From positions 62,001 through 126,000 of the forward strand of contig NZ_CALIZG010000023.1 of NCBI RefSeq assembly GCF_938028775.1: a stretch of DNA of 64,000 bases, written 5' to 3'. Both the position numbers and the translations under genes were made by a program. The notes under the pieces were generated by a model that saw nothing but the letters and a program-made list of their open reading frames with translations, was not told the DNA's origin and searched no databases. This document shows positions 17,237 to 26,511 of this stretch, piece after piece. Position 1 is the stretch's first letter. Each line of letters begins with the position of its first letter. The stretch is from Mogibacterium diversum_A (GTDB lineage: Bacteria; Bacillota; Clostridia; Peptostreptococcales; Anaerovoracaceae).

Positions 17237-17398
17237 AAATACATTTATTAGCCATTAATTATACCATGATATTGTTTTTTCTCACATAATCATCACACAG
17301 TGACGAAAAAAAATGTTAAAGTGAAATTAATAAAAATTGTACGCAATTAATCTGAATGCTCGTATTCTGATTTTGAGTAATATAAGGAGGACAAGAAA

Positions 17399-17707
17399 AT
17401 GGCAGCAATTGAATTAACATCAGAAAACTTTGAACAGGAAGTTCTGCAGGCAGATAAGACAGTTCTAGTTGATTTTTGGGCTTCTTGGTGCGGACCATGC
17501 AAGATGCTATCGCCAGTCATCGAGGAAATCGCTGACGAGAGAAGCGACATCAAGGTTGGCAAGGTCAATATAGATGAGCACCCAGAACTTGCTCAGAAGT
17601 ACGGCGTTATGAGTATCCCAACAGTACTTGTAATCAAGGACGGCGAGGAAGTAAACAAGTCGGTAGGAGCAGTTCCTAAGAAGGCTCTCCTCGATCTTAT
17701 CGGCTAG
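17399..17707 (+). CDS. trxA: Thioredoxin
   Basis: A 102-residue thioredoxin with the WCGPCK active site (Cys31 and Cys34), the DFWASW lead-in, and the cis-proline loop SIPTVLV. It is a dithiol reductant for cytoplasmic disulfides. A strong AAGGAGG lies 8 nt before the ATG. It is a single-gene unit ended by a hairpin at 17754. No thioredoxin reductase gene is adjacent. Confidence 0.97.
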   Translation: MAAIELTSENFEQEVLQADKTVLVDFWASWCGPCKMLSPVIEEIADERSDIKVGKVNIDEHPELAQKYGVMSIPTVLVIKDGEEVNKSVGAVPKKALLDLIG

Positions 17708-17753
17708 TATATTGCCTCCCGGCAGTACAACGTATAAAAAACTAATGAGTGAT

Positions 17754-17790
17754 AAAGCACCTCACTGGCTAAATCCAGCGAGGTGCTTTG
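17754..17790 (+). terminator. Terminator after trxA
   Basis: A long stem, AAAGCACCTC (17754-17763) pairing with GAGGTGCTTT (17780-17789) and an inner CTGG/CCAG. The following sequence is only moderately T-rich. Confidence 0.7.
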
Positions 17791-17840
17791 TTATACTTGT
17801 ATTTATGACTTTGTAAATTAACCTCTCCATTTTCATAATA

Positions 17841-17887
17841 AAAAACCGTGCAACTAGTAAGGCCATCTTCTTCCTTTAATTGCACGG
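17841..17887 (-). terminator. Terminator after the membrane-protein gene
   Basis: An 8-bp stem (17846-17853 with 17880-17887) with an inner AAGG/CCTT pairing is followed on the minus strand by six U. Confidence 0.65.
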
Positions 17888-17926
17888 ATTCTATTATTAT
17901 TGAAAATTTATTACTGGAGATATATA

Positions 17927-18808
17927 CTATCTGGCTTTATTTTCCTGTACCGCCTGCACATCCTCTAGCAAGGCAGCTTCTTCTGCCTCACTTATCTCAT
18001 GCTTTGTAATCTCCACATAGGACTGCGTGAGTCTGATTGCATAGAGCGTTCTCACAATGAAGCTGATGATGTACGCAGCAGTTAACATGAATAAGAATAT
18101 CTGCATACCCCTTAACGCACTGTACAAAGCTACGAATGAATACGCACCTCCAGCAATTATTTTGAGTATATATTTCTTTAGAACGAACACGATGCCCATC
18201 ACACCAATTGTCACTATCACCGTGGTAACAATCATCGCCATTCTATATATTTTCTCAGTCATAGTGATTACTTTAGATAATTCTTGGCTGCCAAGCACAT
18301 CTGCGATTCTTCTAGTCCCGAGCAGAATATTTCTCATATAGATTATATTTAGAATATTACTAACAACCAGTACTGCAAGAAGCATTATCACTAAGCTCCA
18401 TACTAAGACACTCACTGTGCCAGTATTGATATTATCTGTCCTGAATGAAATGACAACAAAATTACTGGCAGCAAATGCGAGGACTACAAATGCTATTATG
18501 GATAAGAAAATGAAGATGAGGTATGCAATATATACCTTGCAAGCCTTTCGATAGAACGGATTGAGTTTCTGGAGTCCATTTAAACCCATGATGTATAATA
18601 TTGCATTTGCTATGAACATAACTAAGATTAAGTCAGGAGCAATCTTCGTATTGAAGATCAGAACGCCATCTGACATCTCTGACATCGCCGCTATCTGAAG
18701 CAGTGTAAATAGTCCAGTAACACCGTTTATCAGTATGTACGTTACTTCTATCCAAATAGCAATATTTACATACTTTAGACCACGGTAATCAATCGCAGTT
18801 TTATCCAT
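17927..18808 (-). CDS. Multi-pass membrane protein of unknown function
   Basis: A 293-residue protein with about seven strongly hydrophobic segments, near residues 15-40, 54-72, 87-112, 128-152, 190-213, 220-238 and 243-265. The ends are charged; the last 25 residues are rich in Glu and Ala. I recognise no transporter, kinase or enzyme motif. It is a single-gene unit with its own terminator, between trxA and the zinc-ribbon mini-gene. Confidence 0.8.
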   Translation of the reverse strand: MDKTAIDYRGLKYVNIAIWIEVTYILINGVTGLFTLLQIAAMSEMSDGVLIFNTKIAPDLILVMFIANAILYIMGLNGLQKLNPFYRKACKVYIAYLIFIFLSIIAFVVLAFAASNFVVISFRTDNINTGTVSVLVWSLVIMLLAVLVVSNILNIIYMRNILLGTRRIADVLGSQELSKVITMTEKIYRMAMIVTTVIVTIGVMGIVFVLKKYILKIIAGGAYSFVALYSALRGMQIFLFMLTAAYIISFIVRTLYAIRLTQSYVEITKHEISEAEEAALLEDVQAVQENKAR

Positions 18809-19020
18809 TTTATCCTCCTTTCTTATTTTTCACTTATATTGATTGTAATTCTCTATATTAATTTTCTGCATCAATTTTCAGCAAAATCTAGCGTATTCAT
18901 AATAATAAACACAGTGTTTCAATTTCATTATATGTTTGAATAAGTTGAGGAAACAACTAATATAATGTAAAATAATAAATAATTAAGAATTAGAAGTTAA
19001 GTTAGAAAAGAGGAGGAACT

Positions 19021-19194
19021 ATGGACGATAAGCAATATAAAGAAGCATTTAACAACAACGTGCCAGATGGCTATGATGCTGATACATATATAATCGTTTG
19101 CCCTGTATGTAGCAAGGAGTTTCAGGCATCACCTGGAGATGCAGTATGTCCAGAGTGTGGAGCTGAGCTAAGTTTTACAATCGAAGACAAGTAG
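19021..19194 (+). CDS. Small zinc-ribbon protein (57 residues)
   Basis: ATG at 19021 follows AGAGGAGG at ideal spacing, and the frame ends at TAG 19192-19194. The 57-residue product has two CxxC knuckles (CPVCSKEF and CPECGAEL), making a short rubredoxin-like or zinc-ribbon fold, with acidic ends. A TATAAT box lies about 60 nt upstream, and a strong hairpin follows the stop. The role is unknown; such mini-proteins often bind RNA, DNA or a partner enzyme. Confidence 0.8.
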   Translation: MDDKQYKEAFNNNVPDGYDADTYIIVCPVCSKEFQASPGDAVCPECGAELSFTIEDK

Positions 19195-19218
19195 ATTTAT
19201 AGTTTTCATCAAAGATAG

Positions 19219-19260
19219 AAAATCACCTACAGTCAGACTGCTGACTATAGGTGATTTTTA
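19219..19260. terminator. Terminator between the zinc-ribbon gene and the NYN gene
   Basis: A 17-bp near-perfect stem (19219-19235 with 19240-19257) followed by T-rich sequence on the plus strand. It clearly ends the plus-strand mini-gene and may also serve the convergent NYN gene, whose minus-strand tail is less U-rich. Confidence 0.8.
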
Positions 19261-20049
19261 TTATCTTACAGTAACGTATATACCGCGGTCGCCGCTAACC
19301 TCTACCTTGAGAGACTTGAAGTCGCTAACAAATTCCTTAAGGTACTTGTAACGCTTACCGCCCTTCTTGCTGTAATACCTCACATCGAAATTCTTATAGA
19401 TGCGGTTTAGCTCATTTCCGATAAGTCCGAGATCTGTAGGCTTACCCTTATCATTATTCTCCATGATAATCTGCTGAATCTTCGCCTCTATTGCCTTCTT
19501 GCTAGGAGTGTTGGCGGTATTCTCAGCCACATCCTTGCTGCGTTCCTGTTTCTTCTGCTTTTTATACTCAGCTTCGAGAGCTTCCTCAGCGAGGCGCTCC
19601 TCCTCTGCCTGCTTGGCAAGAAGGTCTATATAGATGAACTTATCGTAGGCATTTTCGAGAGCCTCTGTAGCCTTGTCCGATTCTCCCATACCGAGCACTA
19701 GGCATCCTGACTCGCTCAGTCTTCTCGCTAGAGACGTAAAATCACTATCAGAAGAAACTATGCAGAAACCTTCGACATTGCTTCCGTACAAGATATCCAT
19801 TGCATCGATTATAAGAGCTGAATCAGATGCGTTCTTGCCTCTCGTGTTGTTAACCTGCATCATAGGCTTTAGTGAGTGCTTTCTGATCTCTTGCTCCCAC
19901 CTAGTCTTAACGATGCGTTCCCAGTTGCCGTAGATTCTTTTATACGAACAGATACCATACTTCTCGATTTCGTCGATTATGTAACCCGCATACTGAGCTG
20001 AGATGTTTTCCGCATCTATGAGTAGTGCAATTCTCACTTCATCTGTCAT
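19261..20049 (-). CDS. NYN-domain protein with C-terminal LOTUS/OST-HTH-like domain
   Basis: A 262-residue protein. The N-terminal half is a NYN (PIN-like) nuclease domain: ALLIDAENIS with the first Asp, ASDSALIIDAMDIL, and IVSSDSDFTSLARRLSE with further acidic residues. A charged Lys/Glu linker (about 155-185) leads to a C-terminal winged-helix region like OST-HTH/LOTUS domains. Such proteins (LabA/DUF88 relatives) are probable ribonucleases. I placed the start at 20049, after AAGGAAAA, 1 nt past the phosphosugar mutase stop; longer frames upstream overlap that gene. The coupling suggests co-expression with the mutase. Confidence 0.88.
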   Translation of the reverse strand: MTDEVRIALLIDAENISAQYAGYIIDEIEKYGICSYKRIYGNWERIVKTRWEQEIRKHSLKPMMQVNNTRGKNASDSALIIDAMDILYGSNVEGFCIVSSDSDFTSLARRLSESGCLVLGMGESDKATEALENAYDKFIYIDLLAKQAEEERLAEEALEAEYKKQKKQERSKDVAENTANTPSKKAIEAKIQQIIMENNDKGKPTDLGLIGNELNRIYKNFDVRYYSKKGGKRYKYLKEFVSDFKSLKVEVSGDRGIYVTVR

Positions 20050-20050
20050 C

Positions 20051-21751
20051 TTAATTTTCCTTATATTTATTAATTTCAGCAACAACAGCTTTCGAAATTC
20101 TCTCCAGTCTGCTCTCCGCTGCTGACTCTGCACCGTAGAAACCAAAGTAAATCTTGAACTTTGGTTCTGTTCCGGAAGGTCTAAAAGCAATCCAGTCGAG
20201 ACCGCTTAGCTCGTATAGAAGAACATTTGATTCAGGAAGGTAATCCGTATAGTTCTTTACGTCAAGCACTCCGAGTTCAGTTCCAGGTTCACCAAGCTTG
20301 CCGTCGAGCGTTCTAAGATGCTCCATAAATCTTTCCCCAACACCAACGCCTTCCACGCATACACTACCTTCTGCGGAGTATCCGTAGAGCTTATGCAGGG
20401 ATTCCAGCTGCTCGATTAGAGTAACACCGTTCGCCTTGGACAGAGTTGCGATTTCAGCTATAGCTACTGCGGCCATCACGCCATCCTTATCGCGGACAGC
20501 CTGGTTAAGCATGTATCCATTGCTTTCCTCAAACCCGAACATAAATCTTTCCATTCCATTATCGGATCTCTGCCTAATCTGCTCGGCAATATTCTTTATG
20601 CCCGTTAAAGTTTCATATAGTTTAACGCCATATCTAGCGCAGATGGCTCTTGCCAGGTGGGTCGATACGATTGAAGTTACCACATATCCATTTTCTGGAA
20701 GATTACCCAGCTTCTTTGCCTCAGAAAGAAGATACTCGAGGAGTATCGCCCCTATCTGGTTTCCTGTAAGCCTCTTATATTCGCCCTCATCATATACCGC
20801 TACGCCTAGCCTATCTGAGTCTGGATCTGTAACGATAATGATATCAGCCATCGACATCTCAGCGTATCTCTTAGCCAAATCATACGTATCATCATACTCA
20901 GGATTTGGAACCCTTAGACTTGGAAAGTCACCATCTGGATTATCCTGCTCATTTACTGCAAATACCTTTTCGTATCCCAGTTCACGAAGCGCCCTTCTTA
21001 CCGGCTCTCGTCCCGAGCCATTGAGCGGTGAATACACAATACGAAGCGAAGCTCTCGATCTTCTGCTGACACTGCTGCTATTAAACGAGTCCATGATCAT
21101 CGCATCGTAGCTGTCGTCGATTTCCCTGCCAAAATATGTAATAGCTCCGTCCTTTACGAGATCTTCGAAGGACTCCGCTGTTGAAAGTATCTCTATACCC
21201 TGAACAGCATCTCTGATGCGACTCTTAATCGCCTCGGTCTCTTCATCGATCATCTGCGCTCCATCGGATCTGTACGACTTAAAGCCATTGTATTCCTTAG
21301 GGTTATGCGATGCTGTAATCATTATTCCACCATCTGCTGCAAAATTCCTTATAGCATAAGATAGCATAGGCACCGGACGCAGTCTGTCTGAAAATAGAAC
21401 CTTAACACCTGCCGCACAGCTAGCCACGGCGGCAGCCTCTGCAAGCTCTCTTGAATTATTACGTGAATCGTACGAAATAACGATTTTTACTTCCTTGCCC
21501 TCATGCTTTTCTTTAAGCATCTCTCCCATAGCATATGCTGCAGTAGCAACTGTATAGATATTCATTCGAGCTGAACCTACTCCCATAGTCGCCCTCATGC
21601 CAGCCGTGCCAAAATCGAGCTCCTCGCTGAAGCAGCTTTCAATCTCCTCTGGTCGGGATATCATATTCATCAGATACTGTCTCATATCTGAATCGATTCC
21701 CTTGGCATTGATCCATTCCGTATAATTTTTGATTGCCTTGTTCTCTTCCAT
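20051..21751 (-). CDS. Phospho-sugar mutase (phosphoglucomutase/phosphomannomutase)
   Basis: A 566-residue alpha-D-phosphohexomutase. The phosphoserine loop is GIMITASHNPKEYNG (about 140-155), the Mg site DPDSDRLGV (about 308-316), the sugar loop FGFEESNGYM (about 405) and the phosphate loop RPSGTEPKFKIY near residue 525. The length and motifs fit the PgcA/PMM2 type that interconverts glucose-1-P and glucose-6-P. It follows glmS and precedes the NYN gene. It is distinct from GlmM at 23844, a paralogue of the same superfamily. Confidence 0.94.
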   Translation of the reverse strand: MEENKAIKNYTEWINAKGIDSDMRQYLMNMISRPEEIESCFSEELDFGTAGMRATMGVGSARMNIYTVATAAYAMGEMLKEKHEGKEVKIVISYDSRNNSRELAEAAAVASCAAGVKVLFSDRLRPVPMLSYAIRNFAADGGIMITASHNPKEYNGFKSYRSDGAQMIDEETEAIKSRIRDAVQGIEILSTAESFEDLVKDGAITYFGREIDDSYDAMIMDSFNSSSVSRRSRASLRIVYSPLNGSGREPVRRALRELGYEKVFAVNEQDNPDGDFPSLRVPNPEYDDTYDLAKRYAEMSMADIIIVTDPDSDRLGVAVYDEGEYKRLTGNQIGAILLEYLLSEAKKLGNLPENGYVVTSIVSTHLARAICARYGVKLYETLTGIKNIAEQIRQRSDNGMERFMFGFEESNGYMLNQAVRDKDGVMAAVAIAEIATLSKANGVTLIEQLESLHKLYGYSAEGSVCVEGVGVGERFMEHLRTLDGKLGEPGTELGVLDVKNYTDYLPESNVLLYELSGLDWIAFRPSGTEPKFKIYFGFYGAESAAESRLERISKAVVAEINKYKEN

Positions 21752-21860
21752 ACCAATTCTCTAATTCTAAACAACTATGCGCCTATAACTTTTCAAATAC
21801 GAGCATGTACGTAGCCTGCAATTGCAAGTTCCGCACACGCTCGAAATAATGACATTTATT

Positions 21861-23693
21861 TTATTCTACAGTTACACTCTTTGCAAGGTTACGAGGCCTG
21901 TCTATCTCGCATCCCTTTTCTTTGGCAACGTAGTATGCATATATCTGAAGCGGGATTACGCTTAGAAGTGGAGATACCTCATCCATGCACTCTGGAATGT
22001 AGAATGTCTCATTTGAATGCTCTTCTATAGCCGTATTACCTTCCTTTGCGATGGAAATCACGTGTGCATTACGCGCCTTAACCTCCTGAATGTTGGAAAC
22101 CATCTTATCAAACAGCTTAGACTGTGTTGCTAGTGCAACGACAATAGTAGTAGGCTCCATAAGAGCAATAGTTCCATGCTTCAGCTCTCCAGCCGCAATT
22201 GCAAAGGAGTTTATATATGAAATCTCTTTGAGCTTTAGCGAACCCTCGTAAGCAACGCTAGAATCCATACCTCTACCGATAAAGAACACCTGGTCTCTAT
22301 CGTAAAGCTTCTTTGCAAGCTTCTCGATATCACCTCTAAGAGTCAGAACCTTCTCCAATTTTTCAGGAATCTCAGATAGCTCGCTGACAACCTCTCTGTA
22401 GTACTCCTCTGATATGGTTCCTCGTAGGTCGCCTAGATATAGAGCTAATAGGTAAAGTGACAGAAGCTGAGTTGTGTAAGCCTTTGTTGAAGCTACTGAA
22501 ATCTCAGGACCAGCCCATGTATAAAACACATCGTCAGATTCACGAGCAACTGTGCTTCCTACTACATTGACGATGGATAATACCCTCGCTCCCTTTCTCT
22601 TAGCCTCACGGAGTGCTTCAAGGGTATCCGCAGTCTCTCCAGATTGGCTGATTGCAATGAAAAGTGTCTTTTCGTCTACAAAAGGATCTCTATATCTGAA
22701 TTCAGAAGCTACATCAACCTCTACAGGCATTTTTACGAACTTTTCAAAGATATTTCTACCAACTAGTCCGGCATGGTACGCAGTTCCACATGCTACGATG
22801 CAGATCTTATTGAATTTAGCAAAATCATCCTTAGTAAGCGTCATATCATAAAGCGACACTCTTCCATCATCGCTTAGATTGCGGTCAAGGGTCTCCTCTA
22901 TAGCCTTAGGCTGGTCAAATATCTCCTTGAGCATGAAGTGTTCGTACTTGCCTTTTTCAGCGACGCTTTCGTCCCAGCTGATGTGCATCGTCTCACGCTT
23001 AATCTCCTTGCCAGACTCATCGTAGATTGTAACGCCATCTGGAGTGAGTATTACTGTGTCACCAGTCTCCAGAAGATAAACATCCTTTGTATACTTAAGA
23101 AGTGCCGAAAAATCTGAAGCTACGAAGTTACAGCCGTTACCCTTGCCGACAATTAGTGGGGCATTTTTTCTGTATGCTACAAATTTTTCTGGCTGATCCT
23201 CAGCGATTGCAGCGAGTGCAAAAGTTCCTGTCATCTCGTGAGTTACCTTGTCCATAGTAGCCTTTAGGTCACCGAGCTCGTTGTAGTATTTTCCGAACAG
23301 AACTGCAGCAACCTCAGAATCCGTATCACTCTTAAAAGTGAATCCTTCTTTCTCGAGTTGCTCTCTGATTTCCACATAATTCTCAACTGTTCCATTATGA
23401 ACAAGTGCAATTCTGTTGTCATTGCTCATATGAGGATGTGAGTTTACATCAGATGGCGCACCGTGAGTTGCCCACCTTGTGTGTCCAATTCCCACGTGAC
23501 CGCCTAGATTTTCATTTCCAATTAGCTTCTCTAGATTTACGATTTCACCAACGTGCTTTCTCAGCTTGATTTTGCCATCATTTACAACAGCGATACCTGC
23601 CGAGTCATAACCTCTGTACTCTAACTTCTTAAGTCCTTCGATAATGATGCCCTGAGGAGCCTCATTACCTACATAACCTACGATTCCGCACAT
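21861..23693 (-). CDS. glmS: Glutamine-fructose-6-phosphate aminotransferase
   Basis: A 610-residue enzyme making glucosamine-6-P from fructose-6-P and glutamine, the entry to UDP-GlcNAc and peptidoglycan. The N-terminal nucleophile C2 starts a class II glutaminase domain (CGIVGYVGN, HTRWATHG, HNGTVENY). Two SIS domains follow (IVACGTAYHAG; SQSGETADT; GRGMDSSVA), and the C-terminus ends in the conserved PRNLAKSVTVE. AGGA precedes the ATG. The 150-nt upstream gap is too short for, and does not resemble, the glmS ribozyme. It follows glmM in the same direction. Confidence 0.98.
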   Translation of the reverse strand: MCGIVGYVGNEAPQGIIIEGLKKLEYRGYDSAGIAVVNDGKIKLRKHVGEIVNLEKLIGNENLGGHVGIGHTRWATHGAPSDVNSHPHMSNDNRIALVHNGTVENYVEIREQLEKEGFTFKSDTDSEVAAVLFGKYYNELGDLKATMDKVTHEMTGTFALAAIAEDQPEKFVAYRKNAPLIVGKGNGCNFVASDFSALLKYTKDVYLLETGDTVILTPDGVTIYDESGKEIKRETMHISWDESVAEKGKYEHFMLKEIFDQPKAIEETLDRNLSDDGRVSLYDMTLTKDDFAKFNKICIVACGTAYHAGLVGRNIFEKFVKMPVEVDVASEFRYRDPFVDEKTLFIAISQSGETADTLEALREAKRKGARVLSIVNVVGSTVARESDDVFYTWAGPEISVASTKAYTTQLLSLYLLALYLGDLRGTISEEYYREVVSELSEIPEKLEKVLTLRGDIEKLAKKLYDRDQVFFIGRGMDSSVAYEGSLKLKEISYINSFAIAAGELKHGTIALMEPTTIVVALATQSKLFDKMVSNIQEVKARNAHVISIAKEGNTAIEEHSNETFYIPECMDEVSPLLSVIPLQIYAYYVAKEKGCEIDRPRNLAKSVTVE

Positions 23694-23779
23694 ATTGTTT
23701 CCTCCAAATATATTATTTCAAATAGCCAATCCACAGTTCCCCGTAGTTGCTATAACGATTCGCTCTCTATTATTTTAAC

Positions 23780-23814
23780 AAAACTAAAATTCCCGCTATG
23801 TGTTGCCATGGCGG
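23780..23814 (-). terminator. Weak terminator after glmM
   Basis: A CCGC(C)ATG/CAT(A)GCGG stem (23793-23814) with one mismatch, followed on the minus strand by an interrupted U-rich stretch. Partial readthrough into glmS is likely. Confidence 0.35.
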
Positions 23815-23843
23815 TTTATTTTGCCATATAGCTTATTTACTAA

Positions 23844-25199
23844 TCACTTGCCAAATTTATCAGATATAAGTGCTGCCACCTGCTTCGCATATCCCTGAAT
23901 TTCATCGATGTCCTCACCTTCTAGCATGACTCTGATCAGTGGCTCGGTTCCGGAAGGTCTTATCAGAACTCTACCTGTGCCCTCCATTTTCGCTTCGATA
24001 TCAGAGATGAACTTCTTAACTTCCTCATCCTCTAGAGCCGTCGCCTTGAAAGCATTGTCCACCCTAGCATTTACTAGCGCTTGTGGATAAATCTGTATCT
24101 CGTCTCTGAGCTCACTGAGCTTTTTTCCAGAATCAAGATAAGCTTTCATGAACTGCAGCGACGATAGTACGCCATCACCAGTCGTCGTGTAGTTCAAGAA
24201 TATCATGTGACCAGACTGCTCTCCACCTAGCACAGAGCCTGTCTCTCTCATGGACTCTAGAACATATCTATCGCCGACTTTGGTTACATCGACACCGATT
24301 CCATATTCCTTTAGGTGTTTATGAAGTCCGATATTACTCATAACAGTAGCTGTAATCTTGTCTGTTGCAAGAAGCCTTCTAGACTTTAGATATTTTCCGC
24401 ATATGCAGAGCACTCTATCTCCGTCTATTATTCGACCCTGTTCATCCACAACGATGAGCCTATCCGCATCTCCATCGTATGCAAATCCAACATCCGCACC
24501 GAGCTCTACAACTTTCTGCTGCAGATTCTCAGGATGTGTGGATCCGCAGTTATCATTAATGTTAACTCCATCTGGACTATCACTTAGCACTGTAACTTCT
24601 GCCCCAAGTGCCTCATATACGACATGAGCAATCTCGAATGCTGCACCATTTGCAGTGTCGAGAACTACTTTTATGCCATCGAGCCTCTTGTCTATCGTCG
24701 AAAGCAGAAAGTCAGTGTACTGCTGGATCGCACTGGCATCGTCCTCACGGCAGGTTCCGAGCTTTGCCCCAACGAATTCATCTGTGCTGATTTCCTTCTC
24801 GCCCAGTATAATTGCCTCAATCTCCTGCTCAACACTATCATCCAGCTTATATCCTTCACCATTAAATAGCTTAATGCCATTGTATTCAAAGGGGTTATGG
24901 GATGCAGAGATAACGACACCTGCATCTGCGTTATACTTCCTTACTAGGTAAGCAACTGCTGGTGTAGGAACAATTCCTAGCTTTATCACATCTCCGCCAA
25001 CGGAAAGCACTCCAGCCGTCAGCGCATTTTCAAGCATGTCCCCAGAGATTCTCGTGTCGCGCCCAATAACCATAACCGGCTTTTTATCGTTCTCACCGAG
25101 CACAAACGCTGCTGCTCTTCCGATATCGAATGCAAGCGAAGCTGTAAGTTCTGTGTTGGCCACTCCTCTTACACCATCTGTTCCAAACAATCTGCCCAT
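23844..25199 (-). CDS. glmM: Phosphoglucosamine mutase
   Basis: A 451-residue phosphohexomutase converting glucosamine-6-P to glucosamine-1-P. Typical GlmM features: LFGTDGVRGVAN start, phosphoserine loop VISASHNPFEYNGIKLF (about 99-115), Mg site YDGDADRLI (about 240-247), GGEQSGHM (about 325), and the phosphate loop IRPSGTEPLIRVMLEG near the end. In many Firmicutes it binds and restrains CdaA; here it is downstream of cdaA-cdaR in the conserved order. Confidence 0.98.
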   Translation of the reverse strand: MGRLFGTDGVRGVANTELTASLAFDIGRAAAFVLGENDKKPVMVIGRDTRISGDMLENALTAGVLSVGGDVIKLGIVPTPAVAYLVRKYNADAGVVISASHNPFEYNGIKLFNGEGYKLDDSVEQEIEAIILGEKEISTDEFVGAKLGTCREDDASAIQQYTDFLLSTIDKRLDGIKVVLDTANGAAFEIAHVVYEALGAEVTVLSDSPDGVNINDNCGSTHPENLQQKVVELGADVGFAYDGDADRLIVVDEQGRIIDGDRVLCICGKYLKSRRLLATDKITATVMSNIGLHKHLKEYGIGVDVTKVGDRYVLESMRETGSVLGGEQSGHMIFLNYTTTGDGVLSSLQFMKAYLDSGKKLSELRDEIQIYPQALVNARVDNAFKATALEDEEVKKFISDIEAKMEGTGRVLIRPSGTEPLIRVMLEGEDIDEIQGYAKQVAALISDKFGK

Positions 25200-25311
25200 T
25201 AGATTCTCCTTAATTCCTTCTCATATATATCCTGCAAAGTATAAATTCCATCTGTAATTTTATCGTCTTGCATAAACAGTCAATGCCAAATCGCAAGTTT
25301 AAGATACCCCG

Positions 25312-26511
25312 TCACTGAACTGTTATCGTAATCTGTGCACTTTCAAGTGCTGCCGTAAGTCCAGAATTATTGGTTAGATACGCTGTAACAGTATGCTGAC
25401 CTGCCCCTAGACCACTTGCATCTGCGCTGATTACGAATGAACTAGCTGTGATGCTCGCTATCTTGTCCTTGCTGCCCGTTACGACGACGTTAACGCCACT
25501 ATCCGCCTTCGCTGTATGACCACTAGCAACATTATTTATGTTGATTGAGCTAGCCGGAACATTCACGGTCTTCGATCCGCTCGTGCTCACCTTGACCTTG
25601 AGCTTTACGTGCCTTGATTCATTTGCTATGCTCACACCTTCTGGTAGGTCGTAATCGATATCCATATCCTCTGTCTCGGCTACAGAACTGATATCCATCT
25701 CTTTGGATGTAATTTCTGTTACGTTCTTGATATCCTTGCTTCTACCTTTGATAACTATAGTGCTCGGTGCGGAGTACGTCCTTGAAACACTGCCATCTTG
25801 TGTATTAGTAACCTTTACCTTGAGTTTAACAGTTTTGGTCTCACCTTTATATGCAGTTACAGATACCCTGTCAGGATCAGTAGTCAGATAGTCTATCTTG
25901 TGACCGCTTCCATCCACGGGGGTTACGACTGCGCTGAATTCTTTAGCTTTATCGGTGACCTTGTCAGCATCGAGTTCGAGCTTGACCGAGTCTACATTCT
26001 TAACCAGACTCTCAGCTCCTTGTACCTCTACTTCTTTGCTACTCTGCTTCTTGACTACAGGCTCACCAGATTGACCGTCTTTATATGTCGTATATGTGCT
26101 TACCTTCTTGACCTCTAGGTCTTCAACTGTGACCGAAATGCTGCTTTCACTCTGTGATTTGACCGCTATAGCACCAGGCACGCTCACTTGCACAGCCATC
26201 GAGTTTTCTCCCTTGCCTGCATTCGATGCATTGACGGTTGCGACGATGTCGGATTTCTTCAGCTCATTAATCGCCGAGCGCCTTCCAACAAGGGTAACTG
26301 AGATTTTCTCTGTATCAAGCTTGCTTACTGCCAAATCATTCTTGGCAAGCGTCTTGGAGTTTGCGACCGTCACAGGAATATTCGTATACGTACGGCTGAT
26401 TGTTGGGTTTATGCTATATACTACGTAAAGCCAGGAGGCAAATGCGATTGCAACCGAAAGCGCTAGGTTGAGCTTGTTGATCCTCTTGCTGCTTGTTTCG
26501 TTACTTTGCAT
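25312..26511 (-). CDS. cdaR: YbbR-domain regulator of diadenylate cyclase (CdaR)
   Basis: A 399-residue protein with one N-terminal membrane helix (about residues 14-32) and a long extracytoplasmic part of four YbbR-like repeats (about 45-130, 140-225, 230-310, 315-399), rich in Val, Ser and Thr. CdaR proteins bind CdaA at the membrane and tune c-di-AMP synthesis. It overlaps the cdaA end by 11 nt, indicating translational coupling, and lies before glmM. This is the classical cdaA-cdaR-glmM order. Confidence 0.93.
   Translation of the reverse strand: MQSNETSSKRINKLNLALSVAIAFASWLYVVYSINPTISRTYTNIPVTVANSKTLAKNDLAVSKLDTEKISVTLVGRRSAINELKKSDIVATVNASNAGKGENSMAVQVSVPGAIAVKSQSESSISVTVEDLEVKKVSTYTTYKDGQSGEPVVKKQSSKEVEVQGAESLVKNVDSVKLELDADKVTDKAKEFSAVVTPVDGSGHKIDYLTTDPDRVSVTAYKGETKTVKLKVKVTNTQDGSVSRTYSAPSTIVIKGRSKDIKNVTEITSKEMDISSVAETEDMDIDYDLPEGVSIANESRHVKLKVKVSTSGSKTVNVPASSININNVASGHTAKADSGVNVVVTGSKDKIASITASSFVISADASGLGAGQHTVTAYLTNNSGLTAALESAQITITVQ

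Noticed and set aside
20436..21110. 224-codon plus-strand frame opposite the phosphosugar mutase
   Set aside because: Shadow of a well-supported gene; no start signals.
23694..23843. glmS ribozyme upstream of glmS
   Set aside because: The 150-nt gap is too short and lacks the conserved ribozyme core; only a weak hairpin for glmM is seen.
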